DNA from: CALEMW01 sp964343835
GTDB taxonomy: Bacteria; Krumholzibacteriota; Krumholzibacteriia; LZORAL124-64-63
DNA length: 64,000 nucleotides
NCBI GenBank assembly: GCA_964343835.1
Contig: CAYFKR010000010.1
Location: 1-64,000, forward strand
Reading direction: 5' to 3'
In this document: positions 25,821 to 33,567 of the stretch, piece after piece
How the letters are laid out: each line of letters begins with the position of its first letter
How positions within the stretch are numbered: the stretch's first letter is position 1
The notes under the pieces: generated by a model
Seen by the model: the letters and a program-made list of their open reading frames with translations, nothing else
Database searches by the model: none
What the model was told of the DNA's origin: nothing
Position numbers and translations under genes: made by a program

Positions 25821-26270
25821 CTACTGCTCCGCGGGGGCCTCGGGGGCGTCGTCGCCCTCGGGCTCGGGAGCGCTCTCGACGGCCGGGGCCGCAGGGGCCG
25901 CGGGGGCCGCAGGGGCCTCGACGGCGGCGGCAGCGGCAGCGGCGGGACGACGGCGGGCACGGCTGGCCTCGTTCCGCTCCTTCCACTCCTCGTCGACCAC
26001 GACGATGTGGCGCAGGATCTTGTGATCCAGGCGGAAATCGTTGTCCAGCTTGTCGATGGCGTCGCCGCCGGCGGTAAAGCGCAGGTGCATGTAGTTGCCC
26101 CGCGTCTCATGCTGGATCTCGTACGCCAGCTGGCGCACGCCCCAGTGGTTCCGCTCGGCGATCTCGCCACCTTCGACTGCGATGGTGGACTCCACCTTCG
26201 CGACGCGGGCCTCGAGCTCGGTCTCGGGCTCATCGGCCTGCAGCACGAAGATCATTTCGTACTTCCTCAC
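25821..26270 (-). CDS. rpsF: 30S ribosomal protein S6 with Ala-rich tail
   Basis: Starts RKYEMIFVLQADEPE and contains GGEIAERNHWGVRQLAYEI and RGNYMHLRF, the S6 fold that pairs with S18. After about residue 105 comes a ~45-residue tail rich in alanine, proline and acidic residues (AAPAAPAAPAVESAPEPEGD). S6 tails vary, and in some bacteria receive glutamates. The GTG at 26270 follows GGGGAGGTGAACCC. It is the first gene of the S6-S18-L9 operon. Confidence 0.95.
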   Translation of the reverse strand: MRKYEMIFVLQADEPETELEARVAKVESTIAVEGGEIAERNHWGVRQLAYEIQHETRGNYMHLRFTAGGDAIDKLDNDFRLDHKILRHIVVVDEEWKERNEASRARRRPAAAAAAAVEAPAAPAAPAAPAVESAPEPEGDDAPEAPAEQ

Positions 26271-26296
26271 GGGTTCACCTCCCCATGGACAGAACG

Positions 26297-26332
26297 ACCC
26301 GGATTCCTTCCCGCGACGCGGGCGATCCGAGT
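26297..26332 (-). promoter_or_regulatory. Structured element in the rpsF leader
   Basis: In the ~140-base leader, ACTCGGAT pairs with ATCCGGGT (8 pairs including one G-U) enclosing a second stem, CCCGC with GCGGG, and an asymmetric AAGGA strand. Position and shape would suit autoregulation by the S6:S18 complex, but this is not established from sequence alone. Confidence 0.3.
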
Positions 26333-26423
26333 AGGGACGCGTCGGGACCTCGGCCGCATGGCGGGTCCCGCTCCTATGGACGGTCCTCGACGGACCGGGC
26401 CGCCTCTCGACGGCCGACCGGGA

Positions 26424-26453
26424 ATGATAGCTCATTCCCCCGGTTTATGCAAA
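26424..26453 (-). promoter_or_regulatory. Promoter of the S6-S18-L9 operon
   Basis: TTTGCA (26448-26453), 18-base spacer, TATCAT (26424-26429), followed by a GC-rich discriminator as is common at ribosomal promoters. It overlaps the 3' end of pth. An 8-base-pair inverted repeat, GGGAATGA with TCATTCCC (26420-26439), spans the -10 box. Confidence 0.5.
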
Positions 26454-27094
26454 TCCCCTTCATCGCCCCCGGTTTCCGGGGTCGACGGACGTCGGTTGAA
26501 GCGGCTGGCGGTCCAATCCACGCCGTGGGCCAGGAAGGCCTCGACGGCTTCGCAGGCGTAGCCCACCAGGTCCTCGCTCGTGTCCCAGTCGTCGTCGTCG
26601 AAGGGCTCGAGCACGAAGTCGGCCCAGTCCGCCGCATGGACGCCGTCGGCGTCGGGGGCCACGCCGAGGCGCAGGCGCGGGTACTCCACGTCGCCCAGGG
26701 CCCGGTCCATGGACTCCAGGCCGCGATGGCCCCCGTCGCTGCCCTTCGCCCGCAGGCGCAGGGCCCCCAGGGGCAGGGCGATGTCGTCCACCACCACCAG
26801 GGGCGGCGGCAGGGTGTCCTCCCCCTCCGGCGTCTCGGGTCCGTGGCGACGGAACCAGGCCGTCAGGGCCTCGCCGCTGCGGTTCATGTAGCGCAGGGGC
26901 TGCACGAGCACCACCGGCACGCCGGCGACGGTCCCCTCGGCCCAGCGGCAGCCGTCGCGGACCATGCCGAACGCCAGGCCGTGGTCCGCGGCCAACCGTT
27001 CCAGGCAGCGGAAGCCGATGTTGTGGGGAGTGCGCTCGTACTCGGGGCCCGGGTTGCCCAGGCCCACGATCAGCTGCACGGCCCGCTCGCTCAT
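26432..27094 (-). CDS. pth: Peptidyl-tRNA hydrolase
   Basis: Releases tRNA from peptidyl-tRNA that dropped off ribosomes. The 220 residues carry the catalytic signatures LIVGLGNPGPEYERTPHNIG, the RYMNRSGEAL asparagine region, VVVDDIALPLGALRLR and KGSDGGHRGLESM. The lid region ends with an acidic stretch (EPFDDDDWDTSED). It follows rplY, the usual rplY-pth pair, and the two probably share the promoter near 27.97 kb. Confidence 0.95.
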   Translation of the reverse strand: MSERAVQLIVGLGNPGPEYERTPHNIGFRCLERLAADHGLAFGMVRDGCRWAEGTVAGVPVVLVQPLRYMNRSGEALTAWFRRHGPETPEGEDTLPPPLVVVDDIALPLGALRLRAKGSDGGHRGLESMDRALGDVEYPRLRLGVAPDADGVHAADWADFVLEPFDDDDWDTSEDLVGYACEAVEAFLAHGVDWTASRFNRRPSTPETGGDEGDLHKPGE

Positions 27095-27116
27095 GACGTG
27101 TCCTCCCCTGACGCGA

Positions 27117-27140
27117 CGAGGCGGCCGGTGGGCCGCCTCG
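27117..27140. terminator. Hairpin between rplY and pth
   Basis: A perfect 10-base-pair stem, CGAGGCGGCC with GGCCGCCTCG, with a four-base loop, directly after rplY. No T-run follows, so partial termination or mRNA processing is as likely as full termination. Confidence 0.4.
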
Positions 27141-27167
27141 CGCTCGGTCTCGATCGGTCCGTCGGAG

Positions 27168-27836
27168 CTAGTCCTCCGAGGGAGCGTCCTCGGCCGGGGC
27201 GGCGTCGCCCTCGGCACCCTCACCCTCGGCGCCCTCGCCCTCGTCACCCTCGGCGACCTCGTCCTCCTCGACCACGATGGTGTTCGGGGTCAGCTTGACG
27301 ACGGTCTCCTCGGGATCGGTCAGGATCTTGACCTCATCCATGGAGAGATCCTCCACGCCGATGCGGTCGCCGATCTCGAGCTCGGAGATGTCGATCTCCA
27401 GCACCTCGGGCAGCTTCCGGGGCAGGCACTCCACCTCGATGGAGCGGCGCACGATCTCCAGGACGGCGTCGCCGCCGCGGACCTTGCGGTTGTCGCCGAC
27501 GAAGTCCAGGGCCACCTCGAAGTTCATGGCGACGCCCAGGGGGATCTCCATGAAGTCGAGGTGCAGGTAGGTATCCTTGACCGGGTGACGCTGCATCTCG
27601 CGCAGCACGGCCACGCAGTCGCCGCCCTCGCCCTCCACGGTGAGGCTGAACAGGGGGTTGCGGCCGCCCTTGGCCAGAGCGCGTTGCAGCTCGTGGGTGT
27701 CGACCTCGATGGTCGCGGCGTTCTCGCGCTCGTTGCCGTAGATATTGGCCGGGGTACGGCCGGCGACGCGCAGGCGGCGGTTCTCGTTCTTGCCGGTGCT
27801 GGTGCGCGGATACGCGTTCAGGCTGATCAGACCCAT
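27168..27836 (-). CDS. rplY: 50S ribosomal protein L25/Ctc with acidic tail
   Basis: A 222-residue Ctc-type L25 that binds 5S rRNA. It contains RVAGRTPANIYGNE, EVDTHELQRAL, QRHPVKDTYLHLDFMEI and a C-terminal beta domain (VECLPRKLPEVLEIDIS). The final ~45 residues are strongly acidic (EDEVAEGDEGEGAEGEGAEG), longer than in most relatives. A clear promoter lies about 125 bases upstream. Confidence 0.95.
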   Translation of the reverse strand: MGLISLNAYPRTSTGKNENRRLRVAGRTPANIYGNERENAATIEVDTHELQRALAKGGRNPLFSLTVEGEGGDCVAVLREMQRHPVKDTYLHLDFMEIPLGVAMNFEVALDFVGDNRKVRGGDAVLEIVRRSIEVECLPRKLPEVLEIDISELEIGDRIGVEDLSMDEVKILTDPEETVVKLTPNTIVVEEDEVAEGDEGEGAEGEGAEGDAAPAEDAPSED

Positions 27837-27961
27837 CTCGGTGCCTCCGGGGCATTGTCGACCGGCCGAAGCCGGAATCCCTGTCGAATCGTCGTTTCCG
27901 TGACAGTCCGGACGGACCGCGCATGGCGATGCGCCCGGTGTCGAATCACAAAGGACCGCTC

Positions 27962-27990
27962 AATTAAGCACGTCGAGGCGAGGATGTCAA
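27962..27990 (-). promoter_or_regulatory. Promoter for rplY-pth
   Basis: TTGACA (27985-27990), exactly 17 bases, TTAATT (27962-27967) on the minus strand. This is a good sigma-70-type match in an otherwise non-coding 188-base gap, giving a leader of roughly 115 bases. Confidence 0.65.
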
Positions 27991-28024
27991 GAATCCAGCC
28001 GCCGGATCCGGCATTCAGGGGCCC

Positions 28025-28957
28025 TCAGACGAAGAGCTTGGAGACCGTCTTCTCCATGTGGATGCGCTCGATGGCCTCGGCCAGCAGGTACGACATGTCC
28101 AGCACCTTCACCTTGGGGCATTCCTCGAAACGGGTGAAAGGGATGGTGTTGCTGACCACCACCTCGTCGATGGCCGGGGCGTTGAGCCGCTCCAGGGCCC
28201 GTCCCGAGAAGATCGGGTGGGTGGCGCAGGTGGTCACCGACACGGCGCCCTCGTTGCGGCAGACCTCGGCGGCCTGGGTGATGGTGCCCGCGGTGTCGAT
28301 CATGTCGTCGAAGATCACCACGTCCTTGCCGTCCACGTCGCCGATGAAGTTCATGACCTCGGCCACGTTCTCCTTCGGCCGCCTCTTGTCCACGATGGCC
28401 AGGGGCGCGTCGAGGCGCTTGGCGAAGGCGCGGGCCATCTTGATGGAGCCCACGTCGGGAGCCACCACCGCCAGGTTGTCGCGGGCGTGGTTCTCGAAGT
28501 GCTTCAGCAGCACCGGCGCCGAGTAGAGGTGGTCCAGGGGGATGTCGAAGAAGCCCTGGATCTGGGGCGCATGCAGATCGATGGTCAGCACGCGGTCCGC
28601 CCCCGCGGCGGTGATCAGGTCGGCCATCAGCCGGGCCCCGATGGGCACCCGCGGCTGGTCCTTGCGGTCCTGCCGGGCGTAGCCGAAGTACGGCAGCACG
28701 GCCGTGGCGCGCTGGCACGACGCCCGGTTCACGGCGTCGAGCATGAGCAGCAGCTCCATCATGTGCTCGGCCGGCGGGTTGGTCGGCTGCACGATGAAGA
28801 CGTCGGTACCGCGGATGTTCTCGTGGATCTTGATGTTGATCTCGCCGTCGGAAAAACGGCCCACTTCCACGTCGAGAAGGGGCCGTTGCAGGTGGTCGGC
28901 GATCTTCGCCGCCATGTCTCGATGGGCGGATCCGCTGATCAGGACGAGGTCGCTCAT
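28025..28957 (-). CDS. prs: Ribose-phosphate pyrophosphokinase (PRPP synthase)
   Basis: Makes PRPP from ribose 5-phosphate and ATP for nucleotide, His, Trp and NAD synthesis. The 310 residues include GEINIKIHENIRGTDVFIVQ, PYFGYARQDRKDQPR, the metal/PRPP loop VVAPDVGSIKMARAFA and the flexible KRRPKENVAE. The phosphate-binding FDDMIDTAGTI follows, with a normal C-terminus (LAEAIERIHMEKTVSKLFV). PRPP would also feed the DPPR-synthase-like enzyme 2 kb upstream. Confidence 0.96.
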   Translation of the reverse strand: MSDLVLISGSAHRDMAAKIADHLQRPLLDVEVGRFSDGEINIKIHENIRGTDVFIVQPTNPPAEHMMELLLMLDAVNRASCQRATAVLPYFGYARQDRKDQPRVPIGARLMADLITAAGADRVLTIDLHAPQIQGFFDIPLDHLYSAPVLLKHFENHARDNLAVVAPDVGSIKMARAFAKRLDAPLAIVDKRRPKENVAEVMNFIGDVDGKDVVIFDDMIDTAGTITQAAEVCRNEGAVSVTTCATHPIFSGRALERLNAPAIDEVVVSNTIPFTRFEECPKVKVLDMSYLLAEAIERIHMEKTVSKLFV

Positions 28958-29025
28958 GGCGAACAGGGCCTCCGGGGACGGTCGGTCGGAGTGTTCGGCG
29001 AGGGCGTCCGGCTGGACGTGAGGGC

Positions 29026-29054
29026 AAGATGACGGAATCGTCGGCGGGGGTCAA
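29026..29054 (-). promoter_or_regulatory. Promoter for prs
   Basis: TTGACC (29049-29054), 17-base spacer, CATCTT (29026-29031) on the minus strand, between tRNA-Gln and prs. Confidence 0.5.
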
Positions 29055-29091
29055 CCCGAAATCGGGAACGGGGCGGAATCGCCGGCCGGGT

Positions 29092-29166
29092 TGGCTGGGG
29101 CGGCAGGATTCGAACCTGCGAATGCATGGACCAAAACCATGTGTCTTGCCACTTGACGACGCCCCA
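29092..29166 (-). tRNA. tRNA-Gln (anticodon UUG)
   Basis: Cloverleaf on the minus strand: acceptor TGGGGCG/CGCCCCA, anticodon stem CATGG/CCATG with loop TTTTGGT (anticodon TTG), T arm GGTTCGAATCC, discriminator G and encoded CCA. A hairpin CCGGGC-GCGA-GCCCGG (29186-29201) separates it from spoVG. Confidence 0.95.
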
Positions 29167-29210
29167 GCCTGGTCCGGCATGCACTCCGGGCGCGAGCCCG
29201 GTTCGCGGGT

Positions 29211-29534
29211 CTAGTAGGTCTCCTCGTAGGCGCTGTCGCGGTCGTCCCGGGGGGCGACGGTGATCTCGCCGCGCTCGGCCCGCGCCAGCTCCTCCTTGAA
29301 GGCGGCGATGATCTGGCTCTCCATCCACTCGCGCGTCTTCATGTTGATGGGGTGCGCGATGTCCTGGAAGGTGCCGTCCTTGCGACGGCGGTTGGGCATC
29401 GCCACGAACATCCCGGTGGCGCCCTCGATGACCTTGAGGCCGCGCACGACGAAGCAGTTGTCCAGCGTGATGCTGGCGAAGCCCCGCAGCTTGTCGTCGT
29501 CCCGCAGGGTGATCCTGATTTCCGTGATCTCCAA
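29211..29534 (-). CDS. spoVG: SpoVG family RNA/DNA-binding regulator
   Basis: A 107-residue protein with the full family pattern: MEITEIRITLRDDDKLRGFA, SITLDNCFVVRGLKVIEG, the nucleic-acid-binding stretch FVAMPNRRRKDGTFQDIAHP and MKTREWMESQI. SpoVG proteins bind RNA and DNA as global regulators, best known in Firmicutes and spirochaetes, where the gene often sits next to ispE and prs as here. There is no sign of sporulation genes in this window. Confidence 0.93.
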   Translation of the reverse strand: MEITEIRITLRDDDKLRGFASITLDNCFVVRGLKVIEGATGMFVAMPNRRRKDGTFQDIAHPINMKTREWMESQIIAAFKEELARAERGEITVAPRDDRDSAYEETY

Positions 29535-29588
29535 GACAGCACCTCTCCGTAGCAGCTTCCTGGATGGCTGATTGGGGCCGGGAGCGGG

Positions 29589-30518
29589 TCAGTCGTCCTT
29601 GACCACCACTCCGTGCGGATGGGGACGGGCGGTATGGGCGAGGTACCCCTCTTCCCTGAACCGTTCCGCCATCTGCGCCGGGCCCCGTTCGTCGTCGAAG
29701 ACGGCGAAGACGGCGGCCCCGCTGCCCGCGAGCATCGCCACGTCGGCCTTCTGCCGCAGCTCCATCAGGAGCCGCTGCAACTCCGGGTGCGATGGTAGGA
29801 CCACATCCTCGAGACGGTTGTGACCGAACCACGAACCCTTTGGAAATCGGGCGATTAAGGCCTCCGTGTTGCGGATGTTAACCTTGGGTGCACGGGTTGT
29901 CAATCCGAGATTCAGGTGTTCGTAGACCGAGGCGGTGGACAGCGAGAGCTCCGGCTTGACCAGCAGGAAACCGCCCGAGCGCAGGGGCGAGAGGGGCGTC
30001 AGGTCGGTCCCGCGACCGCGACCGAGCTGGGTGCCTCCCCTGATGAAGAACGGCACGTCGGAACCGATGACGGCCGCCATGGCCTCCAGTTCCTCCGCCG
30101 GCAGTCCCGTGCCGAACAGGCGGTCGCAGCCCACCAGCACCGCCGCGGCGTCGGAGCTGCCGCCGCCGAGGCCGGCCTCGGACGGGATCTCCTTGCGCAG
30201 GCGGATCCGCAGATGGCCCGACCGGCCGGTCCGTTCGCAGAAGAGCTCCGCGGCCCTCCAGGCGAGGTTGGTCCGGTCGCCGGGGGCGGCGTCCACGGGA
30301 TCCACGTCCAGGTCGATGACGGGTTCGCGGCCCGTCCAGGTCTCGGCGAGCTCCATCTCCACGCCGTCGAAGAGGCTGACGGCCTGCAGGATGGTCTCGA
30401 TGTCGTGGTAGCCGTCGTGGCGGAGCCGCAGGACTTCCAGGTGCAGGTTCACCTTGGCCGGAGCCAGCAGGCTCACGCGGCGGCGCGGCGGTCGGGAGGC
30501 GGTCTGTTCGTCGGTCAC
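29589..30518 (-). CDS. ispE: 4-diphosphocytidyl-2-C-methyl-D-erythritol kinase
   Basis: The GHMP kinase of the non-mevalonate isoprenoid pathway. Motifs are LAPAKVNLHLEVLRLRHDGYH, the ATP loop IPSEAGLGGGSSDAAAVLVG, FFIRGGTQLGRGRG and AMLAGSGAAVFAVF. A GTG at 30518 is preferred, because an upstream in-frame start would overlap the preceding prenyltransferase gene by 43 bases; ~309 residues result. Neighbouring isoprenoid-using genes (prenyltransferase) fit this role. Confidence 0.92.
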   Translation of the reverse strand: MTDEQTASRPPRRRVSLLAPAKVNLHLEVLRLRHDGYHDIETILQAVSLFDGVEMELAETWTGREPVIDLDVDPVDAAPGDRTNLAWRAAELFCERTGRSGHLRIRLRKEIPSEAGLGGGSSDAAAVLVGCDRLFGTGLPAEELEAMAAVIGSDVPFFIRGGTQLGRGRGTDLTPLSPLRSGGFLLVKPELSLSTASVYEHLNLGLTTRAPKVNIRNTEALIARFPKGSWFGHNRLEDVVLPSHPELQRLLMELRQKADVAMLAGSGAAVFAVFDDERGPAQMAERFREEGYLAHTARPHPHGVVVKDD

Positions 30519-30532
30519 GTCGTGGACTTCCG

Positions 30533-31423
30533 TCAGCGGTGGAGGCCGATCACCAGGCAGGCCGTCACGATCCATCCGAGGACCGAGAGCTGGATGCGCC
30601 CGTCGGTCAGCAGGATCTCGTGGGGTCGGCCGCCCTGGTTCTGTTTGAAGACCAGCACGAGGTAGCGCCCCATGCCGGTGATCACGAAGGGGACGGTCAG
30701 CACCAGCTTGCCGGTCTGGAACTGCTCGATGGTCCCCTGCGAGACGGTGTAAAGGAAATACGCCGTCACCGTCAGGGCAAACGCGCCGCCGATCAGGAGG
30801 TTGAGCAGCAGCTCGGTGTAGTCGTGGAGCGAGGGCCGGATGGTGCCCGACGTGGACTGGTGGTTCACGAACTCAGCCCGCCGCTTGCTGAAGCCCAGGA
30901 ACATGGCCAGCAGGAAGGTGCAGAGGATCAGCCAGGGCGACAGCGGCACGTGGGTGGTCGCCGAGCGCAGCACCTCGACGCTGCCCACCGCACGCAGCAC
31001 GAACCCCAGGGCGATGCCCAGCACGTCCAGGATCACGATCTTCTTCAGCACGAAGGTGTAGAACACGTTGAGCAGCAGATAACCGAGAGCCGTCAGGCCG
31101 AAACCCGGCCCCAGGGCCACGGCCCCCGCCAGGCTGGCCAGCACCAGCAACACCGCGCCGACCACGGCCGACCGCACCGGCAGGCGGCCCGAGGCGATGG
31201 GCCTCCCCCGCTTCACCGGGTGGCGCCTGTCCATCTCCGCGTCGGCGATGTCGTTCATCACGTAGACCGACCCCGACAGCAGGCAGAAGATCAGCACACC
31301 GAGGGTGGCCCTCAGCAGCAGCTCCGGCTCCGCCGTGTTCTGGGAGAAGATGAGCCCCGCATAGAGGATCAGGTTCTTGGTCCACTGCCGGGGGCGCAGG
31401 TTCTCGATGAAGGCCAGCAGCAC
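30533..31423 (-). CDS. UbiA-family prenyltransferase, DPPR-synthase-like
   Basis: A 296-residue membrane protein with about eight to nine helices. The start LRPRQWTKNLILYAGLIFSQ is characteristic of decaprenyl-phosphate phosphoribosyltransferases, which join polyprenyl phosphate to PRPP. The Asp-rich site is NDIADAEMDRRHPVKRGRPI; a second region has LGFSKRRAEF. In actinobacteria this makes the donor for arabinan synthesis; related enzymes occur in many Gram-negatives with unclear products. No DprE1/DprE2 partner is in the window. It lies in a run with gmhA and rfbD, suggesting glycan work. Confidence 0.8.
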   Translation of the reverse strand: MLLAFIENLRPRQWTKNLILYAGLIFSQNTAEPELLLRATLGVLIFCLLSGSVYVMNDIADAEMDRRHPVKRGRPIASGRLPVRSAVVGAVLLVLASLAGAVALGPGFGLTALGYLLLNVFYTFVLKKIVILDVLGIALGFVLRAVGSVEVLRSATTHVPLSPWLILCTFLLAMFLGFSKRRAEFVNHQSTSGTIRPSLHDYTELLLNLLIGGAFALTVTAYFLYTVSQGTIEQFQTGKLVLTVPFVITGMGRYLVLVFKQNQGGRPHEILLTDGRIQLSVLGWIVTACLVIGLHR

Positions 31424-31436
31424 GCTCGTCCTCCGC

Positions 31437-32039
31437 TCAGGCGTCGGTCCCGGCCATGCGGACCTCGAGGATCTCGCAGAGCAGGTGTCCCATGAGGATG
31501 TGGATCTCCTGGATCCGCGGCGTGTCGTCGGTGGGCGCGACCATGGCGCCGTCGACCATGCCGGCCAGGCGGCCGCCGTCGCGGCCCAGGAAGCCGTGGA
31601 CCCGCAGGCCGTTCTTCCGGGCGGCCTCGACGGCCAGCACGCAGTTGGTCGAGTTCCCCGAGGTGGAGATCACCAGCAGCACGTCGCCGGCGCGACCCAC
31701 ACCCTCCACCTGGCGGGCGAAGGCGTGGTCGAAGCCGTAGTCGTTGCCCACGGCGGTCAGGGTGGAGGTGTTGACCGTCAGGGCCTCGGCGGCGTAGGCG
31801 AGACGCTCGCCGCGGAACCGGCCCACCAGTTCGGCCACGATGTGCTGGGCGTCGGCGGCGCTGCCTCCGTTGCCGCAGACCAGCAGGCGACCGCCGGCGG
31901 CCCAGGCCGCGACCACGTCGTCGGCGAGGGCGGCCACGGCGTCGCGGTGGGCGTCGCCGAGCCGGGCCACGGCCTCGGCGTGGGCGCTCACGGACGCATC
32001 GAAGAGATCGCGGGCGATGTCGGCGGGATCGCGGGTCAT
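31437..32039 (-). CDS. gmhA: SIS-domain sedoheptulose-7-phosphate isomerase
   Basis: A 200-residue SIS-fold protein with RLLVCGNGGSAADAQHIVAE, LVGRFRGER, the phosphate-binding LLVISTSGNSTNCVLAVEAA, and the C-terminal IQEIHILMGHLLCEIL. These match GmhA, which makes D-glycero-heptose 7-phosphate for LPS core or S-layer glycans. Other heptose genes are absent here, so a related phosphosugar isomerase cannot be excluded. Its start overlaps the TGA of the rfbD-like gene. Confidence 0.85.
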   Translation of the reverse strand: MTRDPADIARDLFDASVSAHAEAVARLGDAHRDAVAALADDVVAAWAAGGRLLVCGNGGSAADAQHIVAELVGRFRGERLAYAAEALTVNTSTLTAVGNDYGFDHAFARQVEGVGRAGDVLLVISTSGNSTNCVLAVEAARKNGLRVHGFLGRDGGRLAGMVDGAMVAPTDDTPRIQEIHILMGHLLCEILEVRMAGTDA

Positions 32040-32923
32040 CGGTCCTCCGGGGCGCGACGGCCGGCGCCGTCGACGGGTTCGTGCTCGTCCAGCCAGGCCA
32101 CGTAGCGGTCCACGGCGTCCCGCCAGTCGGGACGATCGGGGCAGCCCGCCTCCTCCAGGCGCGAGCTCAGCAGCACCGAGCAGGCGGGGCGCTTCGCGGG
32201 CGTCGGGTAGGCGTCGGTGCCGCAGGGGCCGATGCGGGCCGGGTCGGCACCGCAGCGACGGGCCGTCTCGCAGGCCAGATCATACCACGTACAGGTGCCG
32301 GCGTTGGTGGCGTGGAAGCGGCCCACGGCGTCGCCGTCGATCAGGTGGACCAGCACGCGGGCCAGGTCCGGGGCGTAGGTGGGGCGGCCGCGCTGGTCGT
32401 TCACCACCGTCAGGGTCTCCCGTTCGGTCAGCAGGCGCCGGATGGTCCGCACGAAGTTCCTCGGGCCGTGGCCGAAGAGCCAGCTCGTGCGCACGATGCG
32501 CCAGGGGGCGGTCATGGCTTCCACGGCCTCCTCCCCCTCGGCCTTGGTCTGGCCGTAGAAATTGAGGGGATCGCGGGGATCGTCCTCGCGGTAGCCCTCG
32601 ACGGCGTCGCCGGCGAACACGTAGTCGGTGCTCACGGCGGTCAGGCCGCAGCCGTGACGGTCGCAGGCCTCGGCCAGGCGGGCCGTGGCCGTGGCGTTGG
32701 CGGCGCGGGCCTCGTCGCGCAGGGTCTCGGCGCCGTCCACGTCGGTGAAGGCGGCGCAATGGATCACCTGGTCGGGGCGGTGGGCGGCGAACAGGCGTTC
32801 CACGTCCGCGGCACGGGACAGGTCCCCGTCGGGGAGGTCCACGCCGGCGGCGTCGCGAGCGCCGAGCTCTTCCATGACGGAGCGCCCCAGCATGCCTGCG
32901 GCGCCGGTGACCAGGATTTTCAT
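32036..32923 (-). CDS. rfbD: dTDP-4-dehydrorhamnose reductase
   Basis: A 295-residue SDR enzyme reducing dTDP-4-keto-rhamnose to dTDP-rhamnose. It has the N-terminal NAD(P) motif MKILVTGAAGMLGRSVME, VIHCAAFTDVDGAE, STDYVFAGD and the catalytic YGQTKAEGE, then RTSWLFGHG and DQRGRPTYAPDLA. rfbA, B and C are elsewhere. The ATG overlaps the recX stop (ATGA), an odd pairing of sugar and DNA-repair genes in one transcript. Confidence 0.9.
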   Translation of the reverse strand: MKILVTGAAGMLGRSVMEELGARDAAGVDLPDGDLSRAADVERLFAAHRPDQVIHCAAFTDVDGAETLRDEARAANATATARLAEACDRHGCGLTAVSTDYVFAGDAVEGYREDDPRDPLNFYGQTKAEGEEAVEAMTAPWRIVRTSWLFGHGPRNFVRTIRRLLTERETLTVVNDQRGRPTYAPDLARVLVHLIDGDAVGRFHATNAGTCTWYDLACETARRCGADPARIGPCGTDAYPTPAKRPACSVLLSSRLEEAGCPDRPDWRDAVDRYVAWLDEHEPVDGAGRRAPEDR

Positions 32924-33564
32924 GCCTGCTCCTCCTTCAGGGCGGCGTCCACGGCCGCCCGGGCCAGGCCGGGTCCGAATCCCCTGCCGCCCAGGAAGCG
33001 CTGGGCGCGGGCCCGGCGTTTCATGTCGTCGCCGCCCGGGTGACGGCGACACCATGTACCGGCAGCCCGTTCCGCCAGTTCCCGTTCGAGCTCATCGTCC
33101 AGCTCGGCGCCGACGACCTCCTCGGCGATTCCCCGCGCCACGCCCCGCTCGGCGAGCTTGCCCACCAGGTAGCGCCGTCCGACGGCCTTGGCCCGCAGGG
33201 TGTCGCGGCACCAGGCCTCGGCGTAGCGCCGGTCCGAGTGCACGCCCTGCTCCACGAAACGGTCCAGGACCACCGAGGCGATCTCGCGCCGGAAGCCGCG
33301 GTCCACGAGCTTCCGTTCCAGGTCGCGCCGCGTCCGCAGGCGACGGTCCAGGAGACGGAAGACCTCCCGTGCGACCTGCTTCCGCTCGGCGGCGTCGACG
33401 AGCGACTCCAGCAGTTCCGGCGGCACGACCTCCCCTTGAGCGGGAAGAGCCGGCGGCAGGGATCCCGCCGCCAGCTCCAGGTCTCGTCCGTCACTGAGTC
33501 GGATCCGGACCGTCTCCCCCTCGCGTTCGAGGTCGAGCAGGAGCGGCTCGGAGCGTTCGTCCAC
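32920..33564 (-). CDS. recX: Regulatory protein RecX
   Basis: Modulates RecA filaments. The 214 residues contain repeated three-helix units with the family pattern RTRRDLERKLVDRGF, ASVVLDRFVEQGVHSDRRYAEAW (cited in part), GRRYLVGKLAERGVARGIAEE-type sequence and RFLGGRGFGPGLARAAVDA. It follows recA by 3 bases, the usual order. Confidence 0.9.
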   Translation of the reverse strand: MDERSEPLLLDLEREGETVRIRLSDGRDLELAAGSLPPALPAQGEVVPPELLESLVDAAERKQVAREVFRLLDRRLRTRRDLERKLVDRGFRREIASVVLDRFVEQGVHSDRRYAEAWCRDTLRAKAVGRRYLVGKLAERGVARGIAEEVVGAELDDELERELAERAAGTWCRRHPGGDDMKRRARAQRFLGGRGFGPGLARAAVDAALKEEQA

Positions 33565-33567
33565 GGG

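Noticed and set aside
24977..27094. Recent transfer of the ribosomal protein block
   Set aside because: Gene order and composition are typical and match the rest of the window.
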